A stretch of DNA of 60,744 bases, from assembly GCF_014648695.1 (NCBI RefSeq), contig NZ_BMRP01000032.1, positions 5,991 through 66,734 of the forward strand. The letters run 5' to 3'. The notes under the pieces were generated by a model. The model saw nothing but the letters and a program-made list of their open reading frames with translations. It did no database searches and was not told the origin of the DNA. Below are positions 26,254 through 35,850 of this stretch, one piece after another; positions within the stretch are counted from its first letter, which is position 1, and each line of letters opens with the position of its first letter. The stretch comes from Streptomyces albospinus. Its GTDB lineage: Bacteria; Actinomycetota; Actinomycetes; Streptomycetales; Streptomycetaceae. The translations under genes and the position numbers were made by a program.

Positions 26254-27225
26254 TCAGCCCCGTGCGTCCGCGATCTGCCGCGACATGATCGTGGTCAGCT
26301 CGTACGCGGTGTGCGAGGCGGCGACGGCGGTGATCTCGGCGTGGTCGTAGGCGGGGGCGACCTCGACGACGTCGGCGGAGACGAGGTTGCAGGACGCCAG
26401 TCCGCGCAAGATCTCCAGGAGTTCGCGGGAGGTCATGCCGCCCGCCTCCGGCGTGCCGGTGCCCGGGGCGTGGGCCGGGTCGAGGCAGTCGATGTCGATG
26501 GAGATGTACAGGGGACGGTCGCCGATGCGCTGGCGGAGCTGGTCGGCGACCTCGTCGGCGCCACGGCGGTAGATGTCCGCCGAGGTGACGATGCCGAAGC
26601 CCATCTTCTCGTCGTCGGTGAGGTCCTTCTTGCCGTAGAGCGGACCGCGGGTGCCGACGTGGGAGAGCGCGGAGGTGTCGAGGATGCCCTCCTCGACGGC
26701 CCGGCGGAACGGGGTGCCGTGGGTGTACTCGGCGCCGAAGTAGGTGTCCCAGGTGTCCAGGTGCGCGTCGAAGTGGAGCAGGGCGACCGGGCCGTGCTTC
26801 TTGGCGACGGAGCGGAGGAGGGGCAGGGCGATGGTGTGGTCGCCGCCGAGGGTCATCATGCGGGCGCCGGTGCCGAGGATGTCGTCGGCGGCGGCCTCGA
26901 CCGTCTCGACGGCCTCGTTGATGTTGAACGGGTTGGCGGCGATGTCGCCGGCGTCCGCGACCTGGGCGAGCGCGAAGGGGGACGCGTCCTGCGCCGGGTT
27001 GTACGGGCGCAGCAGGCGCGACGCCTCGCGGATGGCGTTGCCGCCGAAGCGGGCGCCGGGGCGGTAGGAGACGCCGGAGTCGAAGGGGACACCGACGACG
27101 GCGACGTCGGCCCGCCCGCCGACCTCGTCGAGGCGGGGCAGCCGGGCGAAGGTCGCCGGCCCGGCGTAGCGCGGGATGCGGGAGGAGTCGACGGGGCCCA
27201 CGGGCTCGTGCGATGCGGTGGTCAT
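26254..27225 (-). CDS. speB: Agmatinase (ureohydrolase family)
   Basis: 323 residues, the usual length. The dinuclear manganese site is complete: GGDHT, DAHLDTWD and DIDCLDPAHAPGTGTPE. The protein hydrolyses agmatine, or a related guanidino compound, to putrescine and urea in the cytoplasm. Streptomycete paralogues can act on guanidinobutyrate, so substrate is less certain than fold. Its start lies about 150 bp from the divergent phosphatase-family gene at 27378. Confidence 0.88.
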   Translation of the reverse strand: MTTASHEPVGPVDSSRIPRYAGPATFARLPRLDEVGGRADVAVVGVPFDSGVSYRPGARFGGNAIREASRLLRPYNPAQDASPFALAQVADAGDIAANPFNINEAVETVEAAADDILGTGARMMTLGGDHTIALPLLRSVAKKHGPVALLHFDAHLDTWDTYFGAEYTHGTPFRRAVEEGILDTSALSHVGTRGPLYGKKDLTDDEKMGFGIVTSADIYRRGADEVADQLRQRIGDRPLYISIDIDCLDPAHAPGTGTPEAGGMTSRELLEILRGLASCNLVSADVVEVAPAYDHAEITAVAASHTAYELTTIMSRQIADARG

Positions 27226-27377
27226 GAGGGTGAGGGTAGGGTCGGCCGGCTTCCGGGCACATGGACATTTGCGCCGCGCCGGCAGGTGCCGTTCGACGTT
27301 CCGTCCAAGCGGTGCGGGCCCGTGACCACTCTGCGGAAGCCCCCGCCGCCGGAGAGTCGTCCGGGCACAATGGCGCT

Positions 27378-28169
27378 ATGCCGATAGCCGCTACGGCCCC
27401 CTCGCGTGCCGCACTCATCGACCAGCTCGTCCGGACCCGGATCGCGGGGGACGTCGCCACCCCCCGCGAGAACAACCTCCTCCACTACCGCCGGCTCGCG
27501 AACGGCGACCGCCACTACTGGTTCGGCCTGGAGCTGGGCGAGCGGTGGACGGACGAGCAGGACGTACTGGCCGTGATGGCGGAGCGCTGCGGCGTCGGCG
27601 ACGATCCGCACCACCGGCAGGGCCAGGACACCATCGACCCCCAGCTCACGGTGGACGCGCTGGACCGCGCCGCCGTGGTGCTGCGCAAGGCAGCCGCGGA
27701 CCGCCAGCGGGTGCTGTTCGCCACCGGCCACCCCGGCGGCCTGCTGGACGTGCACCGAGCCACCGCCCAGGCGCTGCGCGAACGGGACTGCGAGATCGTG
27801 GTCGTCCCGGACGGGCTCCAGGCCGATGACGGCATGGTCTTCCAGTTCGGCGACGTGGCGATGCTGGAGCGCGGTGCGACGCTGTGGCACACCCACTCCC
27901 CCGCGCCGATGGCCGCCGTCCTGGAGGGCCTGGAGCGGGCCGGCCGTCCGCTGCCGGACCTGGTCATGGCCGACCACGGCTGGGCCGGCTGCGCGGGGCA
28001 GCGCGGGATCCCCACGATCGGCTTCGCCGACTGCAACGACCCGGCGCTCTTCCTCGCCGAGGCGGAGGGCACGCTCCAGGTGACCGTGCCGCTGGACGAC
28101 CATGTCGCGAGCCCGCGCCACTACGACCCGCTGACCGCCTATCTGCTGGACGCGGCCGACCTGCTCTGA
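27378..28169 (+). CDS. Phosphatase-family protein of unknown substrate
   Basis: 263 residues from the ATG at 27378; longer in-frame starts lack a ribosome site. Recognisable features are LLHYRRLANGDRHYWFGLELG near the N-terminus, LFATGHPGGLLDVH in the middle and MADHGWAGCAGQRGIPTIGFADCNDP near the C-terminus. This matches a conserved actinobacterial family usually labelled phosphatase in databases. I cannot assign a substrate. Divergent from speB and convergent with tesB. Confidence 0.6.
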   Translation: MPIAATAPSRAALIDQLVRTRIAGDVATPRENNLLHYRRLANGDRHYWFGLELGERWTDEQDVLAVMAERCGVGDDPHHRQGQDTIDPQLTVDALDRAAVVLRKAAADRQRVLFATGHPGGLLDVHRATAQALRERDCEIVVVPDGLQADDGMVFQFGDVAMLERGATLWHTHSPAPMAAVLEGLERAGRPLPDLVMADHGWAGCAGQRGIPTIGFADCNDPALFLAEAEGTLQVTVPLDDHVASPRHYDPLTAYLLDAADLL

Positions 28170-28194
28170 CCCCGCCGGGCCGGGGCAGCCGGTG

Positions 28195-29091
28195 TCAGCC
28201 GTCCCACGGCACCCGTACGACCCCCTCCTGGATCACCGACACCACCAACTGCCCGTCGGCGGTGAAGATGCGGCCCTGGCCCAGGCCCCGGCCGCCCTGG
28301 GCGGTGGGCGACTCCTGGTCGTAGAGCAGCCATTCGTCGGCGCGCAGCGGGCGGTGGAACCACATCGCGTGGTCCAGGCTCGCGCCGACCACGTCGCCGA
28401 CCGCCCAGCCGCCGCGGCCGTGCGCCAGCAGGATCGAGTCCAGCAGCGTCATGTCGGAGACGTAGGTGACCAGGCAGACGTCGAGCAGCGGGCGGGGGAT
28501 CTCGCCGGCGCCGTCGAGCGTGCCGTGGGTGCGGAACCAGACCTGGGAGCGCGGGTCGCGCGGCCGGCCGACGGTGGCGTAGGGCGGCTCGTCGACGTAC
28601 CGCAGGTCGATCGCGGCCCGGGCCTCCAGCAGCCGCTCGGCGACGTCCGGGGTGAGGTACCGCTCGGCGTGGCGGGGCAGCACCTCGGCGGCGGTGGGCA
28701 GCCCCAGCGGATCCGGCGCGGCCGGCATCGGCTCCTGGTGCTCCAGCGCCGCCTCCTCGTACGCGTGGAAGGACGCGGTGAGGTGGAAGATCGGCTTGCC
28801 GTGCTGGACGGCGACCACCCGCCGGGTGGTGAACGACCGCCCGTCGCGGATCCGGTCGACGGTGTAGACGATGGGCGCGCCGGGGTCGCCGGGGCGCAGG
28901 AAGTAGGCGTGCAGGGAATGGGGTGGGCGGTCGGCGGGGACCGTGCGGCCGGCCGCGACCAGCGCCTGTGCGGCGACCTGGCCGCCGAAGACCCGGGGCA
29001 CGACCGAGGCACGGCTCAGGCCGCGGAAGATGTCCTGCTCGATCCGCTCCAGGTCCAGCAGATCGAGCAGCGACTTCAGTGCGTCGTTCAC
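28195..29091 (-). CDS. tesB: Acyl-CoA thioesterase II
   Basis: 298 residues forming a double hot-dog protein. FGGQVAAQALVAAGRTV and HSLHAYFLRPGDP in the first half, and SLDHAMWFHRP, EWLLYDQESPTAQGGRGLGQG in the second, are characteristic of TesB. It hydrolyses medium- and long-chain acyl-CoAs to free acid and CoA. It lies 22 bp downstream of an acyl-CoA dehydrogenase on the same strand, so both are likely one transcript in acyl-CoA catabolism. Confidence 0.9.
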   Translation of the reverse strand: MNDALKSLLDLLDLERIEQDIFRGLSRASVVPRVFGGQVAAQALVAAGRTVPADRPPHSLHAYFLRPGDPGAPIVYTVDRIRDGRSFTTRRVVAVQHGKPIFHLTASFHAYEEAALEHQEPMPAAPDPLGLPTAAEVLPRHAERYLTPDVAERLLEARAAIDLRYVDEPPYATVGRPRDPRSQVWFRTHGTLDGAGEIPRPLLDVCLVTYVSDMTLLDSILLAHGRGGWAVGDVVGASLDHAMWFHRPLRADEWLLYDQESPTAQGGRGLGQGRIFTADGQLVVSVIQEGVVRVPWDG

Positions 29092-29113
29092 GTGCGTGCG
29101 GCCCTTACGCCCT

Positions 29114-30271
29114 TCACAGGCCCATGGACTTGGCGATGATGGACTTCATGACCTCGCTGGTGCCGCCGTAGATGCGGTTGACGCGGTTGTCGGCGTAGAG
29201 GCGGGCGATCGGGTACTCGTTCATGAAGCCGTAGCCGCCGTGCAGTTGGAGGCAGCGGTCGATGACGCGGTGGGCGACCTCGGTGCAGAAGAGCTTCGCC
29301 GAGGCGGCCTCGGCCGCGGTCAGCTCGCCGGCGTCCAGGGCCTCCAGTGCGCGGTCGGCGACGGCCTCGGCGGCGTCCACCTCGGCCTGGCAGGCGGCCA
29401 GTTCGAACTTGGTGTTCTGGAAGGCCGCGACGGCCTTGCCGAAGACGGTGCGCTCCTGCACGTACTGCTGCGCGAACCGGACGGCGGCCTTGGCCTGCGC
29501 GTAGGCGCCGAAGGCGATGCCCCAGCGCTCGGAGGGCAGGTTCCGGCCGAGGTAGGAGAAGCCCTTGTTCTCCTCGCCGAGCAGGTCCTCGACGGGCACC
29601 TTGACGTCGACGAACGCCAGCTCGGCGGTGTCGGAGACCTTCAGGCCGAGCTTGTCGAGCTTGCGGCCGATCGAGTAGCCCTCGGACTTCGTGTCGACGG
29701 CGAAGAGGGAGATGCCGTGGCGGCGGTCGTCCTCGCGCGGCGCGGAGGTGCGGGCGCAGACGATGACGCGGTCGGCGTGCACGCCGCCGGTGATGAAGGT
29801 CTTGGAGCCGTTGAGGACGTAGTGGGTGCCGTCGGCGGAGAGCTTGGCGGTGGTCTTCATGCCGGCGAGGTCGGAGCCGGTGCCCGGCTCGGTCATCGCC
29901 AGGGCCCACATCTCCTCGCCGGAGACGAACTTGGGCAGGTAGCGCTTCTTCTGCTCCTCGGTGGCCAGCATCTCGATGTACGGCAGGCCGAGCAGCACAT
30001 GGACGCCGGAGCCGCCGAAGGTGACGCCGGCGCGGGCCGTCTCCTCGTACATGACGGCCTCGAACTTGTGCGAGTCGATGCCGGCGCCGCCGTACTCCTC
30101 AGGGACGCGGATGCCGAATATGCCCAGCTCGGCGAGCTTGTAGTAGAAGTCGCGGGGCACCTCGCCGGCGGCGTACCAGTCGTCGTAGACGGGTACGACC
30201 TCGCCCTCGATGAAGGCGCGTACGGTCTCCCGGAACGCCTCGTGATCCTCGTTGAACACCGTCCGGCGCAT
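29114..30271 (-). CDS. Acyl-CoA dehydrogenase
   Basis: 385 residues from the ATG at 30271, preferred over 30295 because AAGGAGG lies 8 nt upstream. The FAD/acyl-CoA fold is complete: MTEPGTGSDLAGMKT (flavin binding), VLNGSKTFITGG, and LQLHGGYGFMNEYPIARLYAD near the C-terminus. Oxidises an acyl-CoA to the enoyl-CoA with an electron-transfer flavoprotein as acceptor. Lies downstream of the TetR gene and upstream of tesB on the same strand, opposite the leucine-catabolic operon, suggesting a related branched or short-chain substrate. Confidence 0.9.
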   Translation of the reverse strand: MRRTVFNEDHEAFRETVRAFIEGEVVPVYDDWYAAGEVPRDFYYKLAELGIFGIRVPEEYGGAGIDSHKFEAVMYEETARAGVTFGGSGVHVLLGLPYIEMLATEEQKKRYLPKFVSGEEMWALAMTEPGTGSDLAGMKTTAKLSADGTHYVLNGSKTFITGGVHADRVIVCARTSAPREDDRRHGISLFAVDTKSEGYSIGRKLDKLGLKVSDTAELAFVDVKVPVEDLLGEENKGFSYLGRNLPSERWGIAFGAYAQAKAAVRFAQQYVQERTVFGKAVAAFQNTKFELAACQAEVDAAEAVADRALEALDAGELTAAEAASAKLFCTEVAHRVIDRCLQLHGGYGFMNEYPIARLYADNRVNRIYGGTSEVMKSIIAKSMGL

Positions 30272-30301
30272 GCCCTCGGCCTCCTTCACCACCATGCTCG
30301 G

Positions 30302-30317
30302 CTAAGCGTTTGCTCAG
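30302..30317. promoter_or_regulatory. Imperfect palindrome upstream of the acyl-CoA dehydrogenase
   Basis: CTAAGC-GTTT-GCTCAG (arms 5 of 6 complementary) lies about 30 nt upstream of the chosen start. Similar AAGC-N4-GCTT sites are bound by TetR regulators of fatty-acid catabolism in actinobacteria, so an operator is plausible. Confidence 0.45.
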
Positions 30318-30412
30318 CGAAAGCTACCCGCCGGTCACCAAGCTGTCCAGAGGTGGAACGGGCCCGCGGCCGGCCTCGGAAGGAGCCGGCGACGGACCCG
30401 GCGGCGAGCCGC

Positions 30413-31060
30413 TCAGCCCGCCCGGCGGGACGCCGCGACGCCCTCCACGACCGCCCCCTCGACCTCGGCGTCCACCGCGCCGAACGCCCCGAGCGCCAGC
30501 CGGTGCAGCAGCTCCGCCATCTCCGTGCGGCCGGGCAGCGACCCCGGCCGGCCGAGGTGCGGCGTGGAGTTCAGCAGGCCGAAGACCGCGTGCACCGCCG
30601 CCCGGGCCCGGGATTCCGACGGCCCGGGATGGACCCGGCGCACGACCTCCACCCACAGCTCCACGTACTGCCGCTGGAGCTGCCGCACCCGCTTGCGGTC
30701 GGCCTCCCGCAGCCGGTCCAGCTCCCGGTCGTGCAGGGTGATCAGCGGCCGGTCGTCCAGGGCGAAGTCGATGTGCCCGTCGATCAGCGCGTCCAGCACC
30801 GCTGCGGGGCTGTCACCGCCCTCCTCGACCCGCATCCGGCCGCCCGCCAGCAGCCGCTCACTGATCCCCACCAGCAGCTCGGCGAGCATCGCGTCCTTGC
30901 CCGCGAAGTGCCGGTAGAGGCCGGGCCCCGAGATGCCCACGGCCGCCCCTATCTCGTCCACGCCGACGCCGTGGAACCCGCGCTCCGCGAAGAGCCGGGC
31001 GGCCTCCTTGAGGATCTGCTCGCGGCGGCTGGTGGGGGCGGGGACGTGCGCATCACTCAT
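30413..31060 (-). CDS. TetR-family regulator of the acyl-CoA/leucine catabolic genes
   Basis: 215 residues. The N-terminal HTH is typical: REQILKEAARLFAERGF ... GVDEIGAAVGISGPGLYRHFAGKD. The C-terminal domain (SPAAVLDALIDGHIDFALDDRPLITLHDRELDRL) fits the actinobacterial fatty-acid-type TetR group. It is transcribed divergently from the carboxylase operon; two GGTTAA-N6-TTAACC-type palindromes between them are the obvious binding sites. The likely effector is an acyl-CoA intermediate of leucine or isovalerate breakdown. Confidence 0.85.
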   Translation of the reverse strand: MSDAHVPAPTSRREQILKEAARLFAERGFHGVGVDEIGAAVGISGPGLYRHFAGKDAMLAELLVGISERLLAGGRMRVEEGGDSPAAVLDALIDGHIDFALDDRPLITLHDRELDRLREADRKRVRQLQRQYVELWVEVVRRVHPGPSESRARAAVHAVFGLLNSTPHLGRPGSLPGRTEMAELLHRLALGAFGAVDAEVEGAVVEGVAASRRAG

Positions 31061-31081
31061 GCCGTCGATTGTAGACAGCCG

Positions 31082-31129
31082 GGTTAGTGCTCGTTAACCT
31101 GAAGGAAATGAGGTTAACGCCCATTAACC
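31082..31129. promoter_or_regulatory. Twin operators in the divergent tetR/accD1 promoter
   Basis: Two 18-bp inverted repeats, GGTTAGTGCTCGTTAACC (31082-31099) and GGTTAACGCCCATTAACC (31112-31129), start 30 bp apart, which is about three helical turns. They lie between the TetR start and the carboxylase start, so they could control both directions. Confidence 0.75.
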
Positions 31130-31191
31130 CGCCTGGCCCCGGCGCACACCCCGCGGGCGCCCGGCGGGCAGCTGACCGAGCAAGGGGGCTC

Positions 31192-32823
31192 ATGGGAATG
31201 GACGGCATCGAGCAGGCACCGGTGCTGGGGAGTGCCGCCGATCCGGCGTCCGACTCCTGGCGGGCCAATGAGGCCGCGCACCGCGAGCTGGCCGGCCGGT
31301 TGCGCGAGAAGCTCGCCGCGGCCCGCCTGGGCGGCGGCGAGAAGGCCAGGGCGCGGCACACCGCACGCGGCAAGCTGCTGCCCCGCGAGCGGGTGGACGC
31401 CCTGCTGGACCCCGGATCGCCGTTCCTGGAGCTGGCGCCGCTGGCCGCCGACGGGATGTACGACGGGGCCGCGCCGGCCGCCGGGGTGATCGCCGGGATC
31501 GGCCGGGTGAGCGGCCGGGAGACCGTCGTCGTCGCCAACGACGCGACGGTCAAGGGCGGTACGTACTACCCGATGACGGTCAAGAAGCATCTGCGCGCCC
31601 AGGAGGTCGCGCTGGAGAACCGCCTCCCGTGCCTCTACCTCGTCGACTCCGGCGGCGCCTTCCTGCCCAAGCAGGACGAGGTCTTCCCCGACCGCGAGCA
31701 CTTCGGGCGGATCTTCTACAACCAGGCGCGGATGTCCGGCGCGGGGATCCCGCAGATCGCCGCGGTCCTCGGCTCCTGCACGGCGGGCGGCGCCTACGTC
31801 CCCGCCATGAGCGACGAGGCGGTGATCGTCCGCAACCAGGGCACGATCTTCCTGGGCGGCCCGCCGCTGGTGAAGGCGGCCACCGGCGAGGTGGTCACCG
31901 CCGAGGAGCTGGGCGGCGGCGAGGTGCACGCCCGGACCTCCGGGGTCACCGACCACCTCGCCGAGGACGACGCGCACGCGCTGCGCATCGTGCGCACCAT
32001 CGTGTCCACCCTCGGCGAGCGCACCCCGCTCCCCTGGTCCGTACGGCCCGTCGAGGAGCCCAAGGTGGACCCGGCCGGGCTCTACGGCGCGGTGCCCGCG
32101 GACTCCCGTACGCCCTACGACGTCCGCGAGGTGATCGCCCGGCTCGTCGACGGCTCCCGCTTCGCCGAGTTCAAGGCGGAGTACGGCACGACCCTGGTCA
32201 CCGGCTTCGCGCACCTGCACGGCCACCCGGTCGGCGTGATCGCCAACAACGGCATCCTGTTCTCCGAATCCGCCCAGAAGGGCGCCCACTTCATCGAGCT
32301 GTGCGACCAGCGCGGCATCCCGCTGCTCTTCCTCCAGAACATCTCCGGCTTCATGGTCGGCCGCGACTACGAGGCGGGCGGCATCGCCAAGCACGGCGCC
32401 AAGATGGTCACGGCCGTGGCCTGCGCCCGGGTACCCAAGCTGACCGTCGTCATCGGCGGCTCCTACGGGGCGGGCAACTACTCGATGTGCGGCCGGGCCT
32501 ACTCCCCCCGCTTCCTGTGGATGTGGCCCAACGCCAAGATCTCCGTGATGGGCGGCGAGCAGGCCGCCTCCGTCCTCGCGACCGTCAAGCGCGACCAGCT
32601 GGAGGCGCACGGCGAGGAGTGGAGCGCCGAGGACGAGGACGCCTTCAAGGCGCCGATCCGCGAGCAGTACGAAACCCAGGGCAACGCCTACTACGCGACC
32701 GCGCGGCTGTGGGACGACGGGGTCATCGACCCGCTGGAGACCCGCCAGGTCCTGGGCCTGGCGCTGACCGCCTGCGCCAACGCCCCACTGGGCGAGCCGA
32801 GTTTCGGCGTCTTCCGGATGTGA
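31192..32823 (+). CDS. accD1: Acyl-CoA carboxylase beta subunit (3-methylcrotonyl-CoA carboxylase type)
   Basis: 543 residues. The start at 31192 or 31198 follows AAGGGGG; the longer frame to 31087 runs through the operators and is unlikely. Carboxyltransferase features: GTYYPMTVKKHLRAQEVALENRLPCLYL, GSCTAGGAYVPAMSDE, FLGGPPLVKAATGE and GGSYGAGNYSMCGRAYSPRFLWMWPNA. These match methylcrotonyl-CoA carboxylase beta subunits better than propionyl-CoA ones. It transfers CO2 from biotin to 3-methylcrotonyl-CoA. First gene of the leucine-degradation operon; the biotin carboxylase partner follows after 8 bp. Confidence 0.92.
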   Translation: MGMDGIEQAPVLGSAADPASDSWRANEAAHRELAGRLREKLAAARLGGGEKARARHTARGKLLPRERVDALLDPGSPFLELAPLAADGMYDGAAPAAGVIAGIGRVSGRETVVVANDATVKGGTYYPMTVKKHLRAQEVALENRLPCLYLVDSGGAFLPKQDEVFPDREHFGRIFYNQARMSGAGIPQIAAVLGSCTAGGAYVPAMSDEAVIVRNQGTIFLGGPPLVKAATGEVVTAEELGGGEVHARTSGVTDHLAEDDAHALRIVRTIVSTLGERTPLPWSVRPVEEPKVDPAGLYGAVPADSRTPYDVREVIARLVDGSRFAEFKAEYGTTLVTGFAHLHGHPVGVIANNGILFSESAQKGAHFIELCDQRGIPLLFLQNISGFMVGRDYEAGGIAKHGAKMVTAVACARVPKLTVVIGGSYGAGNYSMCGRAYSPRFLWMWPNAKISVMGGEQAASVLATVKRDQLEAHGEEWSAEDEDAFKAPIREQYETQGNAYYATARLWDDGVIDPLETRQVLGLALTACANAPLGEPSFGVFRM

Positions 32824-32831
32824 GAGGACCT

Positions 32832-34895
32832 ATGACCACCTTCGACACCGGCCGCTTCGACACCGTCCTGGTCGCCAACCGCGGGGAGATCGCGGTCCGC
32901 GTCATCCGCACGCTGCGCGCCCTGGGCATCCGCTCGGTGGCCGTCTACAGCGACGCGGACGCCGACGCCCGGCACGTCCGCGAGGCCGACACGGCGGTAC
33001 GGATCGGCCCGGCCCCCGCCGCCGAGAGCTATCTGTCGGTGGACCGGCTGCTGGACGCCGCCGTCCGCACCGGCGCCCAGGCGGTCCACCCCGGCTACGG
33101 CTTCCTCGCCGAGAACGCCGCCTTCGCGCGGGCCTGCGCCGCCGCCGGGCTGGTCTTCATCGGGCCGCCCGCCGACGCCATCGCCCTCATGGGCGACAAG
33201 ATCCGCGCCAAGGAGACGGTGCGCACGGCCGGCGTCCCGGTCGTCCCCGGATCCTCCGGCAGCGGCCTGGACGACGGTCAACTGGCCGCCGCCGCACGGG
33301 AGATCGGCACCCCGGTGCTCCTCAAGCCGTCCGCCGGTGGCGGCGGCAAGGGCATGCGGCTGGTCCGGGACGCGGCCCTGCTGGCCGACGAGATCGCCGC
33401 CGCCCGCCGCGAGGCCCGCTCCTCCTTCGGCGACGACACCCTGCTCGTGGAGCGCTGGATCGACCGCCCCCGGCACATCGAGATCCAGATCCTGGCCGAC
33501 GGCCACGGCACCGTCCTGCACCTCGGCGAGCGCGAGTGCTCCCTCCAGCGGCGCCACCAGAAGATCATCGAGGAGGCCCCGTCGGTCCTCCTGGACGACG
33601 CCACCCGCGCCGCGATGGGCGCCGCGGCCGTCCAGGCGGCCCGCTCCTGCGGCTACCGGGGCGCCGGCACGGTCGAGTTCATCGTCCCCGGCAAGGACCC
33701 GTCCTCGTACTTCTTCATGGAGATGAACACCCGCCTCCAGGTGGAGCACCCGGTCACCGAACTGGTCACCGGAATCGACCTGGTGGAGTGGCAGGTGCGG
33801 ATCGCCGCCGGCGAGCGCCTGCCGTTCGCCCAGGAGGACATCACGCTCACCGGGCACGCCGTGGAGGCCCGGATCTGCGCCGAGGACCCGTCCCGCGACT
33901 TCCTCCCGACCGGCGGCACGGTGCTCGCACTGCACGAGGTCAACGGCGCATGGGACTCCCCCCTGGCCGAGCGGGGCCGGGGACCCGGCGCGGTCCGCAC
34001 CGACTCCGGCCTCTCGCAGGGCGCGGAGGTCGGCAGCCGCTACGACCCGATGCTCTCCAAGGTCATCGCCCACGGCCCGGACCGCGCCAGTGCCCTGCGC
34101 ACGCTGCGGGCCGCGCTGGCCGCCACCGTCACGCTCGGGGTGACCACCAACGCCGGGTTCCTGCGCCGCCTGCTGGCCCACCCGGACGTGGTCTCCGGCG
34201 ACCTGGACACCGGGCTGGTGGAGCGCGCCGCGGCCGGCCTGGTCGACGGCACGGTGCCGGACGCGGTGTACGCGGCGGCCGGCGCGGTCCGGCAGGCCGC
34301 GCTGGAGCCGGCGGTCCCCGAGGGCGGCTGGCGCGACCCGTTCGCCGCCCCCAGCGGCTTCCGGCTCGGCGGCGAGCCCGCACCGGTACGCCACTGGCTG
34401 CGCGTCCCGGGCCACGACCCGGTGGCGTACGACGTCCGGCCCGGCGCCGCCGAGGACATCCGGGAGGTCACCGCGGACCGGGTCCGGATCACCGTGGACG
34501 GTGTGCTGCACACCTTCCACCGCAGCGGCGACTGGCTGGGCCGGGACGGCGAATCCTGGCACGTCGCCCCGTACGACCCGGTGGCCGAGGCGCTGCGCGG
34601 TGCCGCCGGGGCGCACGGCGCGGACACCCTCGCCGCCCCGATGCCGGGCACCGTCACCGTCGTCAAGGTGGCCGTCGGCGACGACGTGGTCGCGGGCCAG
34701 GGGCTGCTGGTGGTGGAGGCGATGAAGATGGAGCACGTCATCTCCGCGCCGCACGCCGGGACCGTCACCGAGCTGGACGTCACCGCGGGCGCCACCGTCG
34801 CCATGGACCAGATCCTGGCGGTGGTCGCCCCGCACGAGAGCGCCACGGACGCCGGGGACGCCTCCCCGCGCACGGACGAGGAGGACGCGTCATGA
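32832..34895 (+). CDS. accA1: Acyl-CoA carboxylase alpha subunit (biotin carboxylase plus BCCP)
   Basis: 687 residues. The N-terminal biotin carboxylase domain has VLVANRGEIAVRVIRT, the ATP-grasp glycine loop SAGGGGKGM and MNTRLQVEHPVTE. A linking BT-type region follows, and the C-terminal biotinyl domain carries VEAMKMEH, whose Lys receives biotin. It forms the methylcrotonyl-CoA carboxylase with AccD1. Its stop overlaps the hmgL start (ATGA), indicating coupling. Full length for the family. Confidence 0.93.
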   Translation: MTTFDTGRFDTVLVANRGEIAVRVIRTLRALGIRSVAVYSDADADARHVREADTAVRIGPAPAAESYLSVDRLLDAAVRTGAQAVHPGYGFLAENAAFARACAAAGLVFIGPPADAIALMGDKIRAKETVRTAGVPVVPGSSGSGLDDGQLAAAAREIGTPVLLKPSAGGGGKGMRLVRDAALLADEIAAARREARSSFGDDTLLVERWIDRPRHIEIQILADGHGTVLHLGERECSLQRRHQKIIEEAPSVLLDDATRAAMGAAAVQAARSCGYRGAGTVEFIVPGKDPSSYFFMEMNTRLQVEHPVTELVTGIDLVEWQVRIAAGERLPFAQEDITLTGHAVEARICAEDPSRDFLPTGGTVLALHEVNGAWDSPLAERGRGPGAVRTDSGLSQGAEVGSRYDPMLSKVIAHGPDRASALRTLRAALAATVTLGVTTNAGFLRRLLAHPDVVSGDLDTGLVERAAAGLVDGTVPDAVYAAAGAVRQAALEPAVPEGGWRDPFAAPSGFRLGGEPAPVRHWLRVPGHDPVAYDVRPGAAEDIREVTADRVRITVDGVLHTFHRSGDWLGRDGESWHVAPYDPVAEALRGAAGAHGADTLAAPMPGTVTVVKVAVGDDVVAGQGLLVVEAMKMEHVISAPHAGTVTELDVTAGATVAMDQILAVVAPHESATDAGDASPRTDEEDAS

Positions 34896-35848
34896 CCGCG
34901 GCCGGACTGCCGATGGCGGTGCAGGCGGAGGGCCTGCCCACCCGCGTACGGATCCACGAGGTCGGTGCGCGGGACGGGTTGCAGAACGAGTCGGCGGTGA
35001 TCCCCACCGAGATCAAGGCCGAGTTCATCCACCGGCTGGCCGCCGCCGGACTGCCCCTGGTCGAGGCGACCAGCTTCGTCCACCCCAAGTGGGTGCCCCA
35101 ACTCGCCGACGCCGAGCAGCTGTTCCCGCTGCTGGGCGATCTCGACCCGCACCGGCTCCCGGTGCTGGTGCCCAACGAGCGGGGCCTGGAACGGGCGCTG
35201 GCGCTGGGCGCCCGCCGGATCGCGGTGTTCGGCAGCGCCACCGAGTCGTTCGCCAAGGCCAACCTCAACCGCACGGTCGACGAGGCGCTGGCGATGTTCG
35301 CCCCGGTCGTCCAGCGCGCCCGGGACGAGAAGGTCCACGTCCGCGGCTACCTCTCCATGTGCTTCGGCGACCCCTGGGAGGGCCCGGTGCCCATCGCCCA
35401 GGTCGTCCGGGTCTGCCGCGCGCTGCTCGACCTGGGCTGCGACGAGCTGAGCCTGGGCGACACCATCGGCGTCGCCACCCCCGGCCACGTCCAGCACCTG
35501 CTCGCCGCCCTCAACGAGGCGGGCGTGCCCACCTCCCGCCTGGGTGTCCACTTCCACGACACCTACGGGCAGGCCCTCGCCAACACCTTCGCCGCGCTCC
35601 AGCACGGCGTCACCACCGTCGACGCCTCGGCGGGCGGCCTCGGCGGCTGCCCCTACGCCAAGAGCGCCACCGGCAACCTCGCCACCGAAGACCTCGTGTG
35701 GATGCTGCACGGCCTCGGCATCGAGACCGGCGTCGACCTGGACCGGCTGACCGAGACCAGCGTCTGGCTGGCCGGAGTCCTGGGCCGCCCCAGCCCCTCG
35801 CGCACCGTCCGCGCACGCGTGCAGCCCGCACAGTCCCCCAAGGAGTGA
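34892..35848 (+). CDS. hmgL: Hydroxymethylglutaryl-CoA lyase
   Basis: 318 residues. Diagnostic motifs: VGARDGLQNE at the active-site metal region, SFVHPKWVPQLADAE, the HxH metal ligands in GVHFHDTYGQALAN, and the conserved Cys loop ASAGGLGGCPYAKSATGN. It cleaves HMG-CoA to acetyl-CoA and acetoacetate, the last step of leucine degradation. The ATG overlaps the accA1 stop, and the next gene starts 2 bp after its stop. Confidence 0.94.
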   Translation: MTAAGLPMAVQAEGLPTRVRIHEVGARDGLQNESAVIPTEIKAEFIHRLAAAGLPLVEATSFVHPKWVPQLADAEQLFPLLGDLDPHRLPVLVPNERGLERALALGARRIAVFGSATESFAKANLNRTVDEALAMFAPVVQRARDEKVHVRGYLSMCFGDPWEGPVPIAQVVRVCRALLDLGCDELSLGDTIGVATPGHVQHLLAALNEAGVPTSRLGVHFHDTYGQALANTFAALQHGVTTVDASAGGLGGCPYAKSATGNLATEDLVWMLHGLGIETGVDLDRLTETSVWLAGVLGRPSPSRTVRARVQPAQSPKE

Positions 35849-35850
35849 CC

